This document shows, piece by piece, positions 1 to 7,543 of a DNA stretch of 11,723 nt. A program made the translations under genes and the position numbers. Numbering within the stretch: the stretch's first letter is position 1; each line of letters opens with the position of its first letter. The DNA is taken from assembly GCA_025094145.1 (NCBI GenBank), contig JALLLS010000193.1, positions 1 through 11,723 on the forward strand, in the 5' to 3' direction. The notes under the pieces are model-generated. The model had not been told where the DNA came from. It was given only the letters and a program-made list of their open reading frames with translations, and did no database searches. This stretch comes from Spinellus fusiger. Its lineage: Eukaryota; Mucoromycota; Mucoromycetes; Mucorales; Phycomycetaceae.

Positions 1-451
1 CAAAAGTCAAACAATTCACACTCTATTTGCCTTGGGCCTAAAGTCCAGTATTAGAAAACAATACCTTGATATCATTAAGCACCACTGTTAATACCAGTTA
101 CAATAAGCTAATTGAGGTGATTATAGATATTTAGTCAATAAATGAATACACTGTTCTTAATATAAGTAAGTTTGGTTTTATTTTATGGACAATCACCACT
201 AGAGTTAATTTTGTGTGAGTCCTATAATAAATAATTTCTTAAGCAGTGTTATACTGCAAATACTGTGGGCTTATGGATAACAAATTATGCTAAGAGAAGA
301 ATATCAGTGACTGAGTTGTAATTTTGGGGTGATTCTTGTTCTATTTCTTGTCTTTACAGCCAATTCAATATTTTTTAATTAAAAAGTCAGTAGCCATTGC
401 TAAAACTCAACAGGCAAGTAGAGTTTGAATTAGTTCATTTAGACAAAAAAT
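1..451 (+). pseudogene. Plavaka-like transposase, decayed 3' fragment (copy P1)
   Basis: This is the reverse-complement relative of the gene fragment at 7691-8130. The shared stretch covers the end of the main exon, the whole intron and about 90 bp of the last exon. Landmarks are the codons for FALGLK near 28-45, a GTAAG 5' splice site at 166 and a TTTACAG 3' splice site ending at 359. Every reading frame is broken by stops; several are simple transitions relative to the other copy, such as CAG to TAG. The similarity ends near 451, just before an A-run. The gene starts upstream of the window. It is a dead transposon remnant with no expected product. Assignment rests on the better preserved inverted copy; homology between the two copies is directly visible. 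Confidence 0.72.
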
Positions 452-463
452 AATTCTACTTAC

Positions 464-483
464 AAAAAAAAAAAAAAAAAAAA
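464..483 (-). terminator. Pol III T-run terminator of the tRNA gene
   Basis: Twenty consecutive A on the plus strand read as twenty T on the tRNA strand, starting directly after the discriminator base. A T-run is the normal RNA polymerase III stop. This one is much longer than the usual 4-7, so part of it may instead be a retroposon poly-A tail on the plus strand. Confidence 0.75.
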
Positions 484-556
484 TGGAGAAGCTGGGCGTC
501 GATCCCAGTGCCTCTCGCATGCTAAGCGAGCGCTCTACCATTTGAGCTACATCCCC
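484..556 (-). tRNA. tRNA-Ala (anticodon AGC)
   Basis: The 73-nt sequence folds as a standard cloverleaf: acceptor 7 bp (one T6:T67 mismatch), D stem 4, anticodon stem 5, variable loop 5, T stem 5, and discriminator A73. The anticodon AGC is encoded at 521-523. G3:U70, the universal alanine identity pair, is present. The T loop begins with A instead of T, as is usual for eukaryotic cytosolic tRNA-Ala(AGC). There is no intron and no encoded CCA, as expected for a nuclear gene. A/B box promoters are internal (GTAGCTC.. and the T-arm region). A T-run follows at once. It lies head to head with the LINE fragment on the plus strand. It looks functional apart from the single acceptor mismatch. Confidence 0.93.
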
Positions 557-651
557 CACTCTCTTTCACTTTCTCCTCACTTTTGGCCTATTTCTCAATG
601 AGCTTCTCTCCCTTTCCTTTGGGAACACCTTTACACCTTGTCTCTGGTGCC
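557..651 (+). other. Short spacer / LINE 5' leader between tRNA and ORF1
   Basis: These 95 bp separate the 5' end of the minus-strand tRNA from the probable ORF1 start. The stretch is C/T-rich (runs of CTCTTTCACTTTCTCCTCAC type). The reading frame of ORF1 is open through it from 583, with an in-frame ATG at 598, but the ATG at 652 has a better context. No TATA box is evident; it is probably the 5' UTR of the LINE. Confidence 0.45.
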
Positions 652-1476
652 ATGGAGACCACCACCGAACCACCACCTAGTCCGGCCCTGTCGGACTTCC
701 AATCCCTGACTGCCTTGGTTTTAGGCCTGGCAAAAAAGGTCCAGGAGCTAGAGAGCTCCAAGGCTGATATCTTGGCTCTGAGAGGTCGGATTTCAGAGCT
801 TGAGGCGGAGAACGAAAGCCTGCGACGTCGCGCAGCCGCCACAACACCAGTCACACCCATGACGTCATCGTCGGAGGTAAAAAATGCAAAAATTACTAAC
901 AATATGTTGGTTTCTCCTGTCTCTTCTTCAGGATCTTCCCCCCTGGCTGCCTCTGCCAATGCTGTCAAAACAGCAAAGGACTCCTCCTGGGCCACTGTGG
1001 CCAAGAAAAACCGCCCTGCTCCTGCTCCCAGACCTAGGACTTCCCAAAGGAAGTTTGAGGCTAATGTCCGAGTCTTTTCTGAGGCTTCTGATGTCACAGG
1101 ACATCAGTATATCTACATCCCCTGGTCAAGAAAGATGACCAGACAAGAGGTCCATTGCCACCTCTGTGTCTTTGGTCTGGAGCCCCCTCATCTGCTGGAC
1201 ATTTGTTTCCCTGCCCGCTCTGTCCTTGGCCTGTTGGTCCACAATGGGTATGCCCCCACTGTCCTGGAGCTCTTGGAGAAGGCTCAGGTGAAGGTCATCT
1301 CTGGTTTTGAGCCCCTTGACCCCAAGCACCTGGCCAACCCTGCCTTTGCCAGCCTGTCTTCTGAGGAATTGGAAGATAAGGCCCATGAAGTGCACCGTAA
1401 GAGGTGCATCCTGGCCCTGACTGAGATTTTTTGGACAGGTAGATTAATGAGACTGAACAAAGATAATTTTTATTGA
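652..1476 (+). CDS. LINE (non-LTR retrotransposon) ORF1 protein, truncated by an LTR
   Basis: This is an ORF1-type RNA-binding protein of a LINE, which normally coats the element RNA. I chose the ATG at 652 for its GCCATGG context; the frame is open upstream to 583 and holds an ATG at 598. Residues about 17-60 form a clear heptad coiled coil (LVLGLAKKVQELE, then ILALRGRISELEAE). A low-complexity Ser/Ala/Pro linker carries an SSWATVAKK motif near 111-119. A conserved domain follows, with a PARSVLGLLVH motif at about 188-197 and FEPLDPKHLANP at 219-230. I recognise this pattern from mucoralean LINE ORF1 proteins; that is recall, not a search. About residue 257 the frame enters the chromovirus LTR, which supplies the last 17 or so residues and the stop. 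The coding part is GC-richer than its surroundings. No ORF2 (endonuclease/RT) is present. Confidence 0.7.
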   Translation: METTTEPPPSPALSDFQSLTALVLGLAKKVQELESSKADILALRGRISELEAENESLRRRAAATTPVTPMTSSSEVKNAKITNNMLVSPVSSSGSSPLAASANAVKTAKDSSWATVAKKNRPAPAPRPRTSQRKFEANVRVFSEASDVTGHQYIYIPWSRKMTRQEVHCHLCVFGLEPPHLLDICFPARSVLGLLVHNGYAPTVLELLEKAQVKVISGFEPLDPKHLANPAFASLSSEELEDKAHEVHRKRCILALTEIFWTGRLMRLNKDNFY

Positions 1477-1500
1477 GTAAAGAAAGGTTCACTATTTATA
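1469..1500 (-). promoter_or_regulatory. LTR core promoter and poly-A signal (copy A)
   Basis: On the minus strand TATAAATA (1500-1493) is followed after 18 nt by AATAAA (1474-1469). The same pair with nearly the same spacing occurs in the other complete LTR (9502-9471) and, with 19 nt, in the unrelated LTR at the right end (11476-11444). Conserved spacing in three LTRs supports a real promoter plus polyadenylation signal. If transcription starts about 30 nt after TATA, the signal would lie in U3, just before the start site. Confidence 0.7.
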
Positions 1501-1510
1501 CTTTTGGTGG

Positions 1511-1790
1511 GTGCTTATCCTTCAGTGGCTTCTACCTTATTGTAGGATAATCTATTCTACCTTATGGTAGTTATGATAGTCAACCTTATGGCTGCTTCAC
1601 AATTACAACTAAATGGTTGGTGGGGACATTCTACCTTATGGTAGAATTCACTCTTTTTGACCTTATGGTTGGTGTCTATATTACTACCTTATGATAGTAT
1701 TAATAACTGCCACCTTATGGTTGGCTCATATTTTTTACTTAGTTGTAGTATTATTAGATTCAAACATATGGTTGGTTCCTGGGATAAGCA
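1511..1790. repeat. Phased array of palindromic 14-mers in U3 (copy A)
   Basis: Ten degenerate copies of a near-palindrome, consensus CNACCTTATGGTNG, start at 1532, 1557, 1581, 1606, 1631, 1658, 1684, 1710, 1735 and 1761. The spacing is 24-27 bp. Copies at 1557 and 1631 are identical (CTACCTTATGGTAG); the copy at 1735 is weak (10 of 14). The array is bracketed by an inverted repeat, GTGCTTATCC at 1511-1520 and GGATAAGCAC at 1781-1790. In element orientation it sits just upstream of the TATA box, so a binding-site array for a dimeric factor is a reasonable guess. Confidence 0.85.
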
Positions 1791-2075
1791 CTCCATTATT
1801 GAAACCATTAATTATTATGAGTCTTTACTCAATTGACTCTGATAGGTCAATATTGTTCTGTTAGGATTATTAATGAAGATGGCTCTTGTTAAGTGTCCAA
1901 TAGTACACTGAGCTTTAGAAGGTGATTTGTAGTTATGACCAATCAGTGAGATGATACAGAGATGTACTATGTTACTTGTGTGCACTCAAGCTTTCATAGA
2001 GTATTCTGAATGTCACAGCACACTACTTGTGTTGACCTATTCATAGAGAATCTTTGGATTGAAGTTGGAACATGA

Positions 2076-2089
2076 CCTTGCCCCCTTCC
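2076..2089 (-). other. Polypurine tract
   Basis: The element strand reads GGAAGGGGGCAAGG, then TCA, then the LTR start TGTTCC. A purine tract abutting the 3' LTR is the primer for plus-strand DNA synthesis in LTR retroelements. It confirms the orientation and the inner LTR boundary at 2072. Confidence 0.88.
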
Positions 2090-2380
2090 AGGTTTTAACT
2101 ACATTTCTGGAGTAAGATTCATGAATGTGGAATCATATAGATGAGTGTAAGTGTGTGTCTCAGCAGTATGCTTTTATATTGGTAAAAAATATGTAGCTTG
2201 TGGTAATGTTGAGTCATGAGTTCAGGATGGAAGAATGAAGTAGTTCATAATGCATAGAGTTTATGGTGTACTTGTAAATGTCTGCATTATGGAAGTATAA
2301 GAACATAAATAAGAGTTGTAGTGAAGCAGATACTTATTTTTTTTAGGTGTGTTTTTATCCCAAATAAAATAGTAGTCACA
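2090..2380 (-). other. Chromovirus 3' noncoding region
   Basis: These 291 bp lie between the stop after the chromodomain and the polypurine tract. I see no conserved coding in any frame and no structured repeat. It is most simply the 3' untranslated part of the element. The coding tail beyond the chromodomain (about 30 residues rich in Asn, Gln and Lys) ends at 2381. Confidence 0.5.
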
Positions 2381-3056
2381 CTAGTTTTTTGTGCATTTTC
2401 TGTTAGGCATACTTTGGCCATCTGCTTGTCTCTTATTGTTCTGTTTGGCTCTAGATGAGTCATTAGGTGGTGGTTGTTCTTTACAATGTAGCCAGTATGT
2501 TTGAATTGGTCTGTAGTTGTCAAAGTTACTTGCGGGTTCCCAAGTGTCTTTGTTTTCACTGTAACCATGCCATCTTACCAAGTATAGGTAATTTCCAGGA
2601 TTGCCTTTGTGATTAATAACTACTTCAACATTGTAGGCCTCTGTGGACTCTTCAGATATTATTTTGAGATGAGGAGGGATATTTCTTGGGAGTAATGCTC
2701 CTGTATTATCATGTAGTATATAACTTTCACCTTAGTTTTTCCTGATAACAGTGAAGTTACCAATATAAGATGGGTCTGTCTTTGCCATGCAGTTTACATT
2801 CTTGATCATGACCTGATTACCAGCGGGGATGTTGGTGAGGATTCTATGAGACTTGTTGAACTTTGTCACGTGATGCTGCTTGTGAAGTCTGTATTTTTTC
2901 ACATATAGCAGGTAGGACTGTGTCATTAAATCTGCTGATTCTCTTTGCTAACTGTTCCTCTGTTTCATCATTACTTTGAGTAGATGTATTGCTGTAATCT
3001 TTTGCTTCATTTAAGTGTCTAGCAAACATTAAGGCAAATGGCCTTGTATTGAGGCA
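2381..3056 (-). pseudogene. pol: Chromovirus pol, integrase C-terminus and chromodomain
   Basis: This continues pol beyond the AT-rich insertion. Reading resumes with CLNTRPFALMFARHLNEAKD at 3056, the part of Ty3 integrases that follows the catalytic core. A frame change near 2870 leads into the segment with AGNQVMIKN. A TAA at 2732-2734 then breaks the frame, which is otherwise open to 2381. The last domain, about 2635-2490, is a chromodomain: YNVEVVINHK, then LVRWHGYS, then DTWEPASNF. These match the conserved aromatic-cage region (Y, W, W/E) of canonical chromodomains, which bind methylated histone H3 tails. The chromodomain itself is intact, although the protein could not be made as read. 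The domain call is strong; binding activity is inference. Confidence 0.85.
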
Positions 3057-3413
3057 CTATTCCTATTTAGATAAGTGGATTAAAACATAACAATACTACC
3101 TTATAATGATAATATATATTTTATTTATTATAAATTTTTTAATTTAGATAGAATTACTTAAATTCATAATGTCTGGAGATAGCTTTTCTATTTAATAATA
3201 ATTGTGTTAATAAGCAATAGAAAAAAATAAATTGAGATATGTATATTTTTAAAAAATAATTTTATAATACTTCAGATAACAAATATTTTAAAGTATTTTT
3301 TTCTATCTAAAGATCATAATACTATTTAAAGAAAGTTTTTTTATAAATTAATTATTATTAAATAAATAGAATAACTCAAAAGATATATATTTTATTATTA
3401 AGATATAAATAGT
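3056..3413. mobile_element. AT-rich insertion in integrase, possible MITE
   Basis: About 355 bp of extremely AT-rich sequence separates two halves of integrase coding (ALHNEV ends near 3413; CLNTRP resumes at 3056). The edges read ACTATT on the left and AATAGT on the right, an inverted hexamer; a weak longer inverted match may continue inward. There is no open frame. I cannot find a convincing target duplication, so a decayed miniature inverted-repeat element is likely but not proven. The sequence is far more AT-rich than the element around it. Confidence 0.5.
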
Positions 3414-5707
3414 ACTTCATTGTGTAAAGCAGAAGGAGTATTGTTCAGAGCTTCTTGGGTACTGTTGATGTACAAGTCCCAGTCCTCATCTTTTCCTTGT
3501 ATTCTCTTTGACAATATGCTTTTTGTTTTGCCAACCCAATGTTCAGCTAAACCATTGCTTCTGGGATGATAGGGAGAGATAAGACAATGGTCAATGCCAG
3601 AGATCTCAGTGTAGGCCCTTATGATTCTGTTGACATATTCTGTACCATTATCACTTTGTATTACTTTGGGACAACCAAAGAGTGACAATATGCTTCTTAG
3701 TGTGAGTGCCACAGTGAGTGATGATTTGTCAGGTATGGCTCTTAGTACACAGAATCTTGTGAACATGTTGACTACAATGAGGATGTAATTGTTCCCTTGT
3801 ATAAATGTAGTCATAGGTCCAGCAGTGTCAATGCATATATGGTCCCAGGGTGCATTGGCATATATGGATGTCAGTGGATGATAACCGTGTTTAGCAATGT
3901 TGAATTTTTGACAATCAGGGCAACTCTTGACTACTTGTAGAGCATCTTCCTTTAACTTTGTCCAGTGAATTCCTTCACTATATAAAGTTGTTACAATTGC
4001 TTGTGAGCCACAATGTCCTTTAAGATGTGTGTTGAGGAGTAGCTGTTGACATTCTTCAGGTGCTGGTGTGATTAGATCTTCAGGGATCATCATGCATGCA
4101 GTCATGTTTGAGGTAAGACTTTTGTCAGTGGCATGAGTAGAATTGGAATTGTTGAGGTTTTTACCCCCCACCAGTGTTATTTTGTTTTCAAAGAGACACA
4201 ATAATATGTCTGGCAGTATGTTTTGTATACCAGGTCTGTGAATGATCTTAAAGTTGTAATCCAGTATTGTGTCTAACCATTGGATCATCATAGGGTTTGC
4301 AATGGGTTGTGTGTGGATGTAAGTAAGCGCCTTGTGGTCTGTAAACAGAGTGAAAGGGTTACCCCATAAGAATGGGTAGAACTTTTTAAGAGCAAACACT
4401 ATAGCAAGTAATTCTTGTTTGGTAGTGGAATAGTTCTTTTCAGATGTGGACAATGCACAAGCCATGAATCCAATATGTTGCATGTTATTGTTGATTATCT
4501 GGTAAAGAACGGCACCAATGGAATAATTGCTAGCATCAGTGGCCACAAGGAATGGTTCCTCAAGGTTGGGATGGCACAGCACTGGAGCAGATACAAGTAG
4601 CTGTTTTATTTTGCTAAATGCACTGTCCTGGGTGTGATCCCAGACTTTGTTGGTGAGTTTACCCTCAAAGTGCAGCTTGTCAAGTGGAGCTGTTACTTCA
4701 GAGAGGTTGGGCAGGTATTTCCTGAAATAGTTTACCAAGCCTAAGAAGCATTGAATGTCTTTTCCTGTTGTTGGCTTTGGCCAAGAAAGTGCATTTGAGA
4801 CCTTACAGGGGTCCAGATGTGAGCCTTTTGCATCCACACAGAATCCTAGTAGGTAAACTGTGGTCTGTGCAAAGTGACATTTATCTGTGTTGAGGATAAG
4901 ATTGGCTTGAGTCAACTTCTGTATTATATGTTGTACATGGCTGATATGTTCTTCATAAGTCTTGGAGAAGATGATAATGTCATCTACAAAGGCAAGAGCA
5001 TATGGTATACCTGCTAGGATTGAGTTGATAACTCTTTGGTAGTGTGAGGCAATATGTTTGAGTCCAAATGGACAGCCAAGAAACATGTATTGTGTACCTT
5101 GGAAGGTAAAGGTTGTCTTCACACAATGAGTTTCATAGACTTGGAATCTGTGGAAAGCTTGTTGTTGATCCAGAGTAGAGAAGATAATAGAACCTTGTAG
5201 TTGATCAAATATTTTGTCAATTTTTGGGATAGACTGTTTGTCATTGGACTCCAAGATAGAGTTTAGTAGATGTGGATCTAAGCATGGTCTATAGCCTGTT
5301 GGATTTCCTTGTAGGTCTTTCTTAGGTACAATAGTGAGTAGAGAGTTTCATTCAGAATTGTGAGGTGCACATTGAATTACTTTGTCCCATAACCATGTAT
5401 TGATGTGTTCTTGCATTACAGGTATTAACTTGAGAGGGATTCTGTAAGGTGCCCTATAAGCTGTTTTGTTTGGCTTTGTCTCCAAGTGAATAATGGATTC
5501 AGGAAGAGTACAAAAGCTGTTTTTAGGGATTTGAGCATTCTGATCAAGATTGGGTTTGATAGAAGCTGCAAATCTAGCTTGTTCATTTTGGTTACCATAA
5601 GGAGAGTTGTTTGGTTCAGGTGTATCATGGATAACATCCTTCACTATTGCTTTCTTGTTTGGATGTCTTACTGCTAAATTGGTTATTTGAATATTCAATT
5701 TGGGCAT
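3398..5707 (-). pseudogene. pol: Chromovirus pol: RT, RNase H and integrase core
   Basis: This is one reading frame from 5707 to 3400, broken by a single TGA (5348-5350) inside the start of reverse transcriptase. The 618 residues counted from the ATG at 5254 include: RT, with FSTLDQQQAF carrying the first Asp and a FVDD catalytic box at residues 89-92; RNase H, with Asp240 in VATDAS, Glu281, Asp306 in TDHKAL and a late Asp349; the integrase zinc finger His410, His414, Cys445, Cys448; and the integrase core Asp476, Asp535, Glu571, with exactly 35 residues between the last two (D,D35E). All catalytic residues look present, so the decay is recent or patchy. The frame ends at 3398 only because it runs into the AT-rich insertion. 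RT copies the element RNA, RNase H removes it and integrase inserts the cDNA. Confidence 0.92.
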
Positions 5708-5958
5708 TAAGTCTAATCCAATGACTACATTTGTATTAAAGGATAAAGGAAGAACTTCAAAGACATGGGATGTGTTGATGATTGAGTCATCATTATCTCC
5801 ATATGTAATGCTTAGTGCTTTTGAAGTTGTACCAATGCATTTTGTTTTATTGTTGCTAGTGGCTAGTATTATAGTTCCTGAGACTTTTTTGTTTATGTTT
5901 ATTTGGTTTTTATTGCAAATACTACATCAATAGAACTAAAAGAAGCACCAGTGTCCAG
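5708..5958 (-). pseudogene. Chromovirus aspartic protease region, frame-disrupted
   Basis: This retropepsin-like domain lies between gag and RT. The active-site motif LDTGAS is at 5958-5941, in the -1 frame relative to gag; it overlaps the last gag codons. That frame meets TAA codons after about 15 residues. The domain resumes in a third frame, which is also the pol frame, from about 5912 (KKVSGTIILATS), and ends with VIGLDLMPKLN, the conserved second half of a retropepsin. The polyprotein would be cut by this enzyme during particle maturation. Passing from gag to pol needs two frame changes in the same direction. Either two single-base losses occurred, or the first is a programmed -1 shift and only the second is damage. 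Confidence 0.8.
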
Positions 5959-7469
5959 AGAGCAAAGGTTTCTATTTGTTCTATGATGATAGGTATACAC
6001 AAAGAATGGTTAGCTTTTGCTTTATTCTGTTTGCCATTTTTTTGCTTACAATCAAAGTTCATAGGAAGGCTGTTGTATTCAATGTCCATATTTGTGTTAT
6101 CTTCTTGGAGCTGTGCCAAGGTAGATGTTTTTTTGGAGTTATGACTTTTTGCATGGAATCTTCTAGCAGAGTGGAATGCTTTCATTGGACCATTATTTTT
6201 CTTGTTGCATTTGCAGATGGCTGCATGCAAGGGAGACCAAGGGACATTGTCTGTGCATTGGAAGCACACAGAAGACAAGACAGGAGAAGCAGAGGTTGGA
6301 GCTGGGAATGGGGACTTGATGTTGACTTTGGCCAGGATACGCTTGTAGGCATGGCATTGCTCACTAGAGTGGCTGCCATTGCTATAGATTTTGCAATATG
6401 CCTTCTGTCTGAAGGTAGAGGAGGTTGCTGAGAGCTTGCTCAGGTTGAGACTACCTCTTTTGTTTGCAGGATTATGAATTGAATTTTTTACACCACTGAC
6501 AAATGTAGACTTAACAGGAGGCTCTGCTTGCAGATTGCCTTTGAGATTAAAGATATTGGAAGATACCACATTGTGGGCAATGGTGGCTACTTTTACCACC
6601 AAGTCTTGTTGGTGGAGTGGCGTGCTCATCAAGGACCAGGAGACTTCTCTGAACAGTTGTTCAGGCAATGCTTGTTTGAACAGGGTGGCAGCCTTGAGAT
6701 CATCCTGCCACTGGGCTGCACATCTGATTCTCTGGAACCGGTCAGTGAAGGCTTCAATAGATTCATTGGGCAGCATTTTCATGGTTACAAGCTGGTCAAG
6801 GTGGCTAAGGGTGTGTGTGACATCCTGTGTAGCATAAGTTTTCTTTACAATTTGTTTTACCTCTTCCCATGAAATGTTTTTGCCTTTTAGGTTTTTGTTA
6901 AACCAGGAATTTTGGTCATGGTTCATCTTAATAGGCATAAGTCTTGCCCAGTGTTGGTCCAATGCTAGCCCATTGGATGTCACAATGAGTGCAAAAGTGT
7001 CCAGAAGGTCTTCTACTGAGTCTTGCAACTCAGCATTATCTTCACGGTTTCCAAGCCATTGCCATACAGGGAGGTTGGAAGGGATCAAGTGGTTGGTCCT
7101 GACTGCTGCACTTGCTTGCTGGTTTCCCTGGGACACAGCTGGGATGGGCACAGGTGGAGAACAGAAAGCATTAAGCTCATCAAGGTAATGGATACACTTG
7201 GCTATCTCAGTTGCTTCTTTGCACAGGGCAGAGAGCTGGTCTACTGGGAGATGGCTAGTGACAGCAGTTGCAAATCTGCCAGAGACTTCCTGCAGTTGGG
7301 CCCAAAGTACAGTAATGGGGTCCTCTTGACTTGCCTGTTCAGCATCCACAATTTCAGATGGTTGAGGGGTAGAGGTAACCTCAGGTTCCACTTGCTCAGA
7401 AAAGGTAATGTCCATGGCAAACATAGGGGAGATCATGGACTTGATGGATTCAGTAGGGATGTTGGACAT
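5922..7469 (-). CDS. gag: Chromovirus Gag polyprotein
   Basis: The 515-residue frame starts at ATG 7469, 74 nt after the LTR stub. Gag forms the particle that packages element RNA. Residues 131-138 (SNLPVWQW) open the retrotransposon-gag capsid domain, which runs to about 300 and includes FTDRFQRIRCAAQW and LFKQALPEQL. A zinc knuckle lies at 359-372: Cys359, then Tyr362 where Cys is expected, His367, Cys372. The spacing is exactly that of CX2CX4HX4C, so one ligand is lost (a TGT-to-TAT type change). A second Cys/His cluster (Cys402, Cys405, His415, Cys419, Cys421) could also bind zinc. The last 11 residues are out of frame with the protease, whose LDTGAS motif overlaps in the -1 frame. The frame is otherwise unbroken, unlike pol. 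Open frames on the opposite strand here have no recognisable domains. Confidence 0.88.
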   Translation of the reverse strand: MSNIPTESIKSMISPMFAMDITFSEQVEPEVTSTPQPSEIVDAEQASQEDPITVLWAQLQEVSGRFATAVTSHLPVDQLSALCKEATEIAKCIHYLDELNAFCSPPVPIPAVSQGNQQASAAVRTNHLIPSNLPVWQWLGNREDNAELQDSVEDLLDTFALIVTSNGLALDQHWARLMPIKMNHDQNSWFNKNLKGKNISWEEVKQIVKKTYATQDVTHTLSHLDQLVTMKMLPNESIEAFTDRFQRIRCAAQWQDDLKAATLFKQALPEQLFREVSWSLMSTPLHQQDLVVKVATIAHNVVSSNIFNLKGNLQAEPPVKSTFVSGVKNSIHNPANKRGSLNLSKLSATSSTFRQKAYCKIYSNGSHSSEQCHAYKRILAKVNIKSPFPAPTSASPVLSSVCFQCTDNVPWSPLHAAICKCNKKNNGPMKAFHSARRFHAKSHNSKKTSTLAQLQEDNTNMDIEYNSLPMNFDCKQKNGKQNKAKANHSLCIPIIIEQIETFALWTLVLLLVLLM

Positions 7470-7543
7470 ATTTAGAAGAAAGTGAAGATAAGGTTTTTAA
7501 AGAGTAGAAATAAAGATTGGGTTTGCAGAATTTGTTAAAAAAA
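7470..7543 (-). other. Chromovirus 5' leader and primer-site region
   Basis: This leader lies between the 5' LTR end and gag. On the element strand it begins TTTTTTTAACAAATTCTGC directly after the LTR's CA. The usual TGG-initial match to a tRNA 3' end is absent. The same TTTTTTTAA follows the LTR of the second Ty3-like element at 11399-11391. The primer mechanism therefore cannot be read from a standard tRNA match. Confidence 0.55.

Larger units (their letters stand above)
1422..2072 (-). repeat. 3' LTR of the chromovirus (LTR copy A)
   Basis: This is a 651-bp LTR. On its own strand it begins TGTTCC and ends AATCTCA, giving TG..CA termini. The inner edge is fixed by the polypurine tract just beyond 2072. 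The outer edge is fixed by comparison with the 5' stub at 7544, which shares the same end (TGAGATT, then TTTGGACAGGTAGATTAA on the plus strand). A second complete copy lies at 9422-9976: the inner 150 bp differ at only about seven positions, while the central U3 has drifted by indels. It contains a TATA box, a poly-A signal and an array of palindromic 14-mers. Confidence 0.88.

Noticed and set aside
857..866. Palindromic ATGACGTCAT (CRE-like site)
   Set aside because: It lies inside ORF1 coding sequence, is a single short match, and nothing else supports a regulatory role.
877..931. Intron-like segment in LINE ORF1 (GTAAAA donor, TACTAAC branch site, TTCTTCAG acceptor, 55 nt)
   Set aside because: Splicing would shift the frame and lose the downstream conserved domain, which is in frame without splicing. 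LINEs also pass through RNA and rarely keep introns. The match to TACTAAC is striking but probably chance.
588..1097. Minus-strand open frame of 169 codons opposite LINE ORF1
   Set aside because: Shadow of the GC-rich coding strand; the coiled coil and conserved motifs are all on the plus strand.
1532..1774. CRISPR array
   Set aside because: Repeat spacing is about 25 bp start to start, with 14-bp degenerate palindromes and about 11-bp spacers; this is far too short and variable, in a eukaryotic LTR.
4979..4990. FVDD instead of YxDD in reverse transcriptase as a damaging change
   Set aside because: Phe at the first position is a tolerated variant in reverse transcriptases; both catalytic Asp residues are present.
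5976..7475. Plus-strand open frames of 100-150 codons over gag
   Set aside because: They lie opposite a recognisable Gag frame and show no domain or motif of their own.
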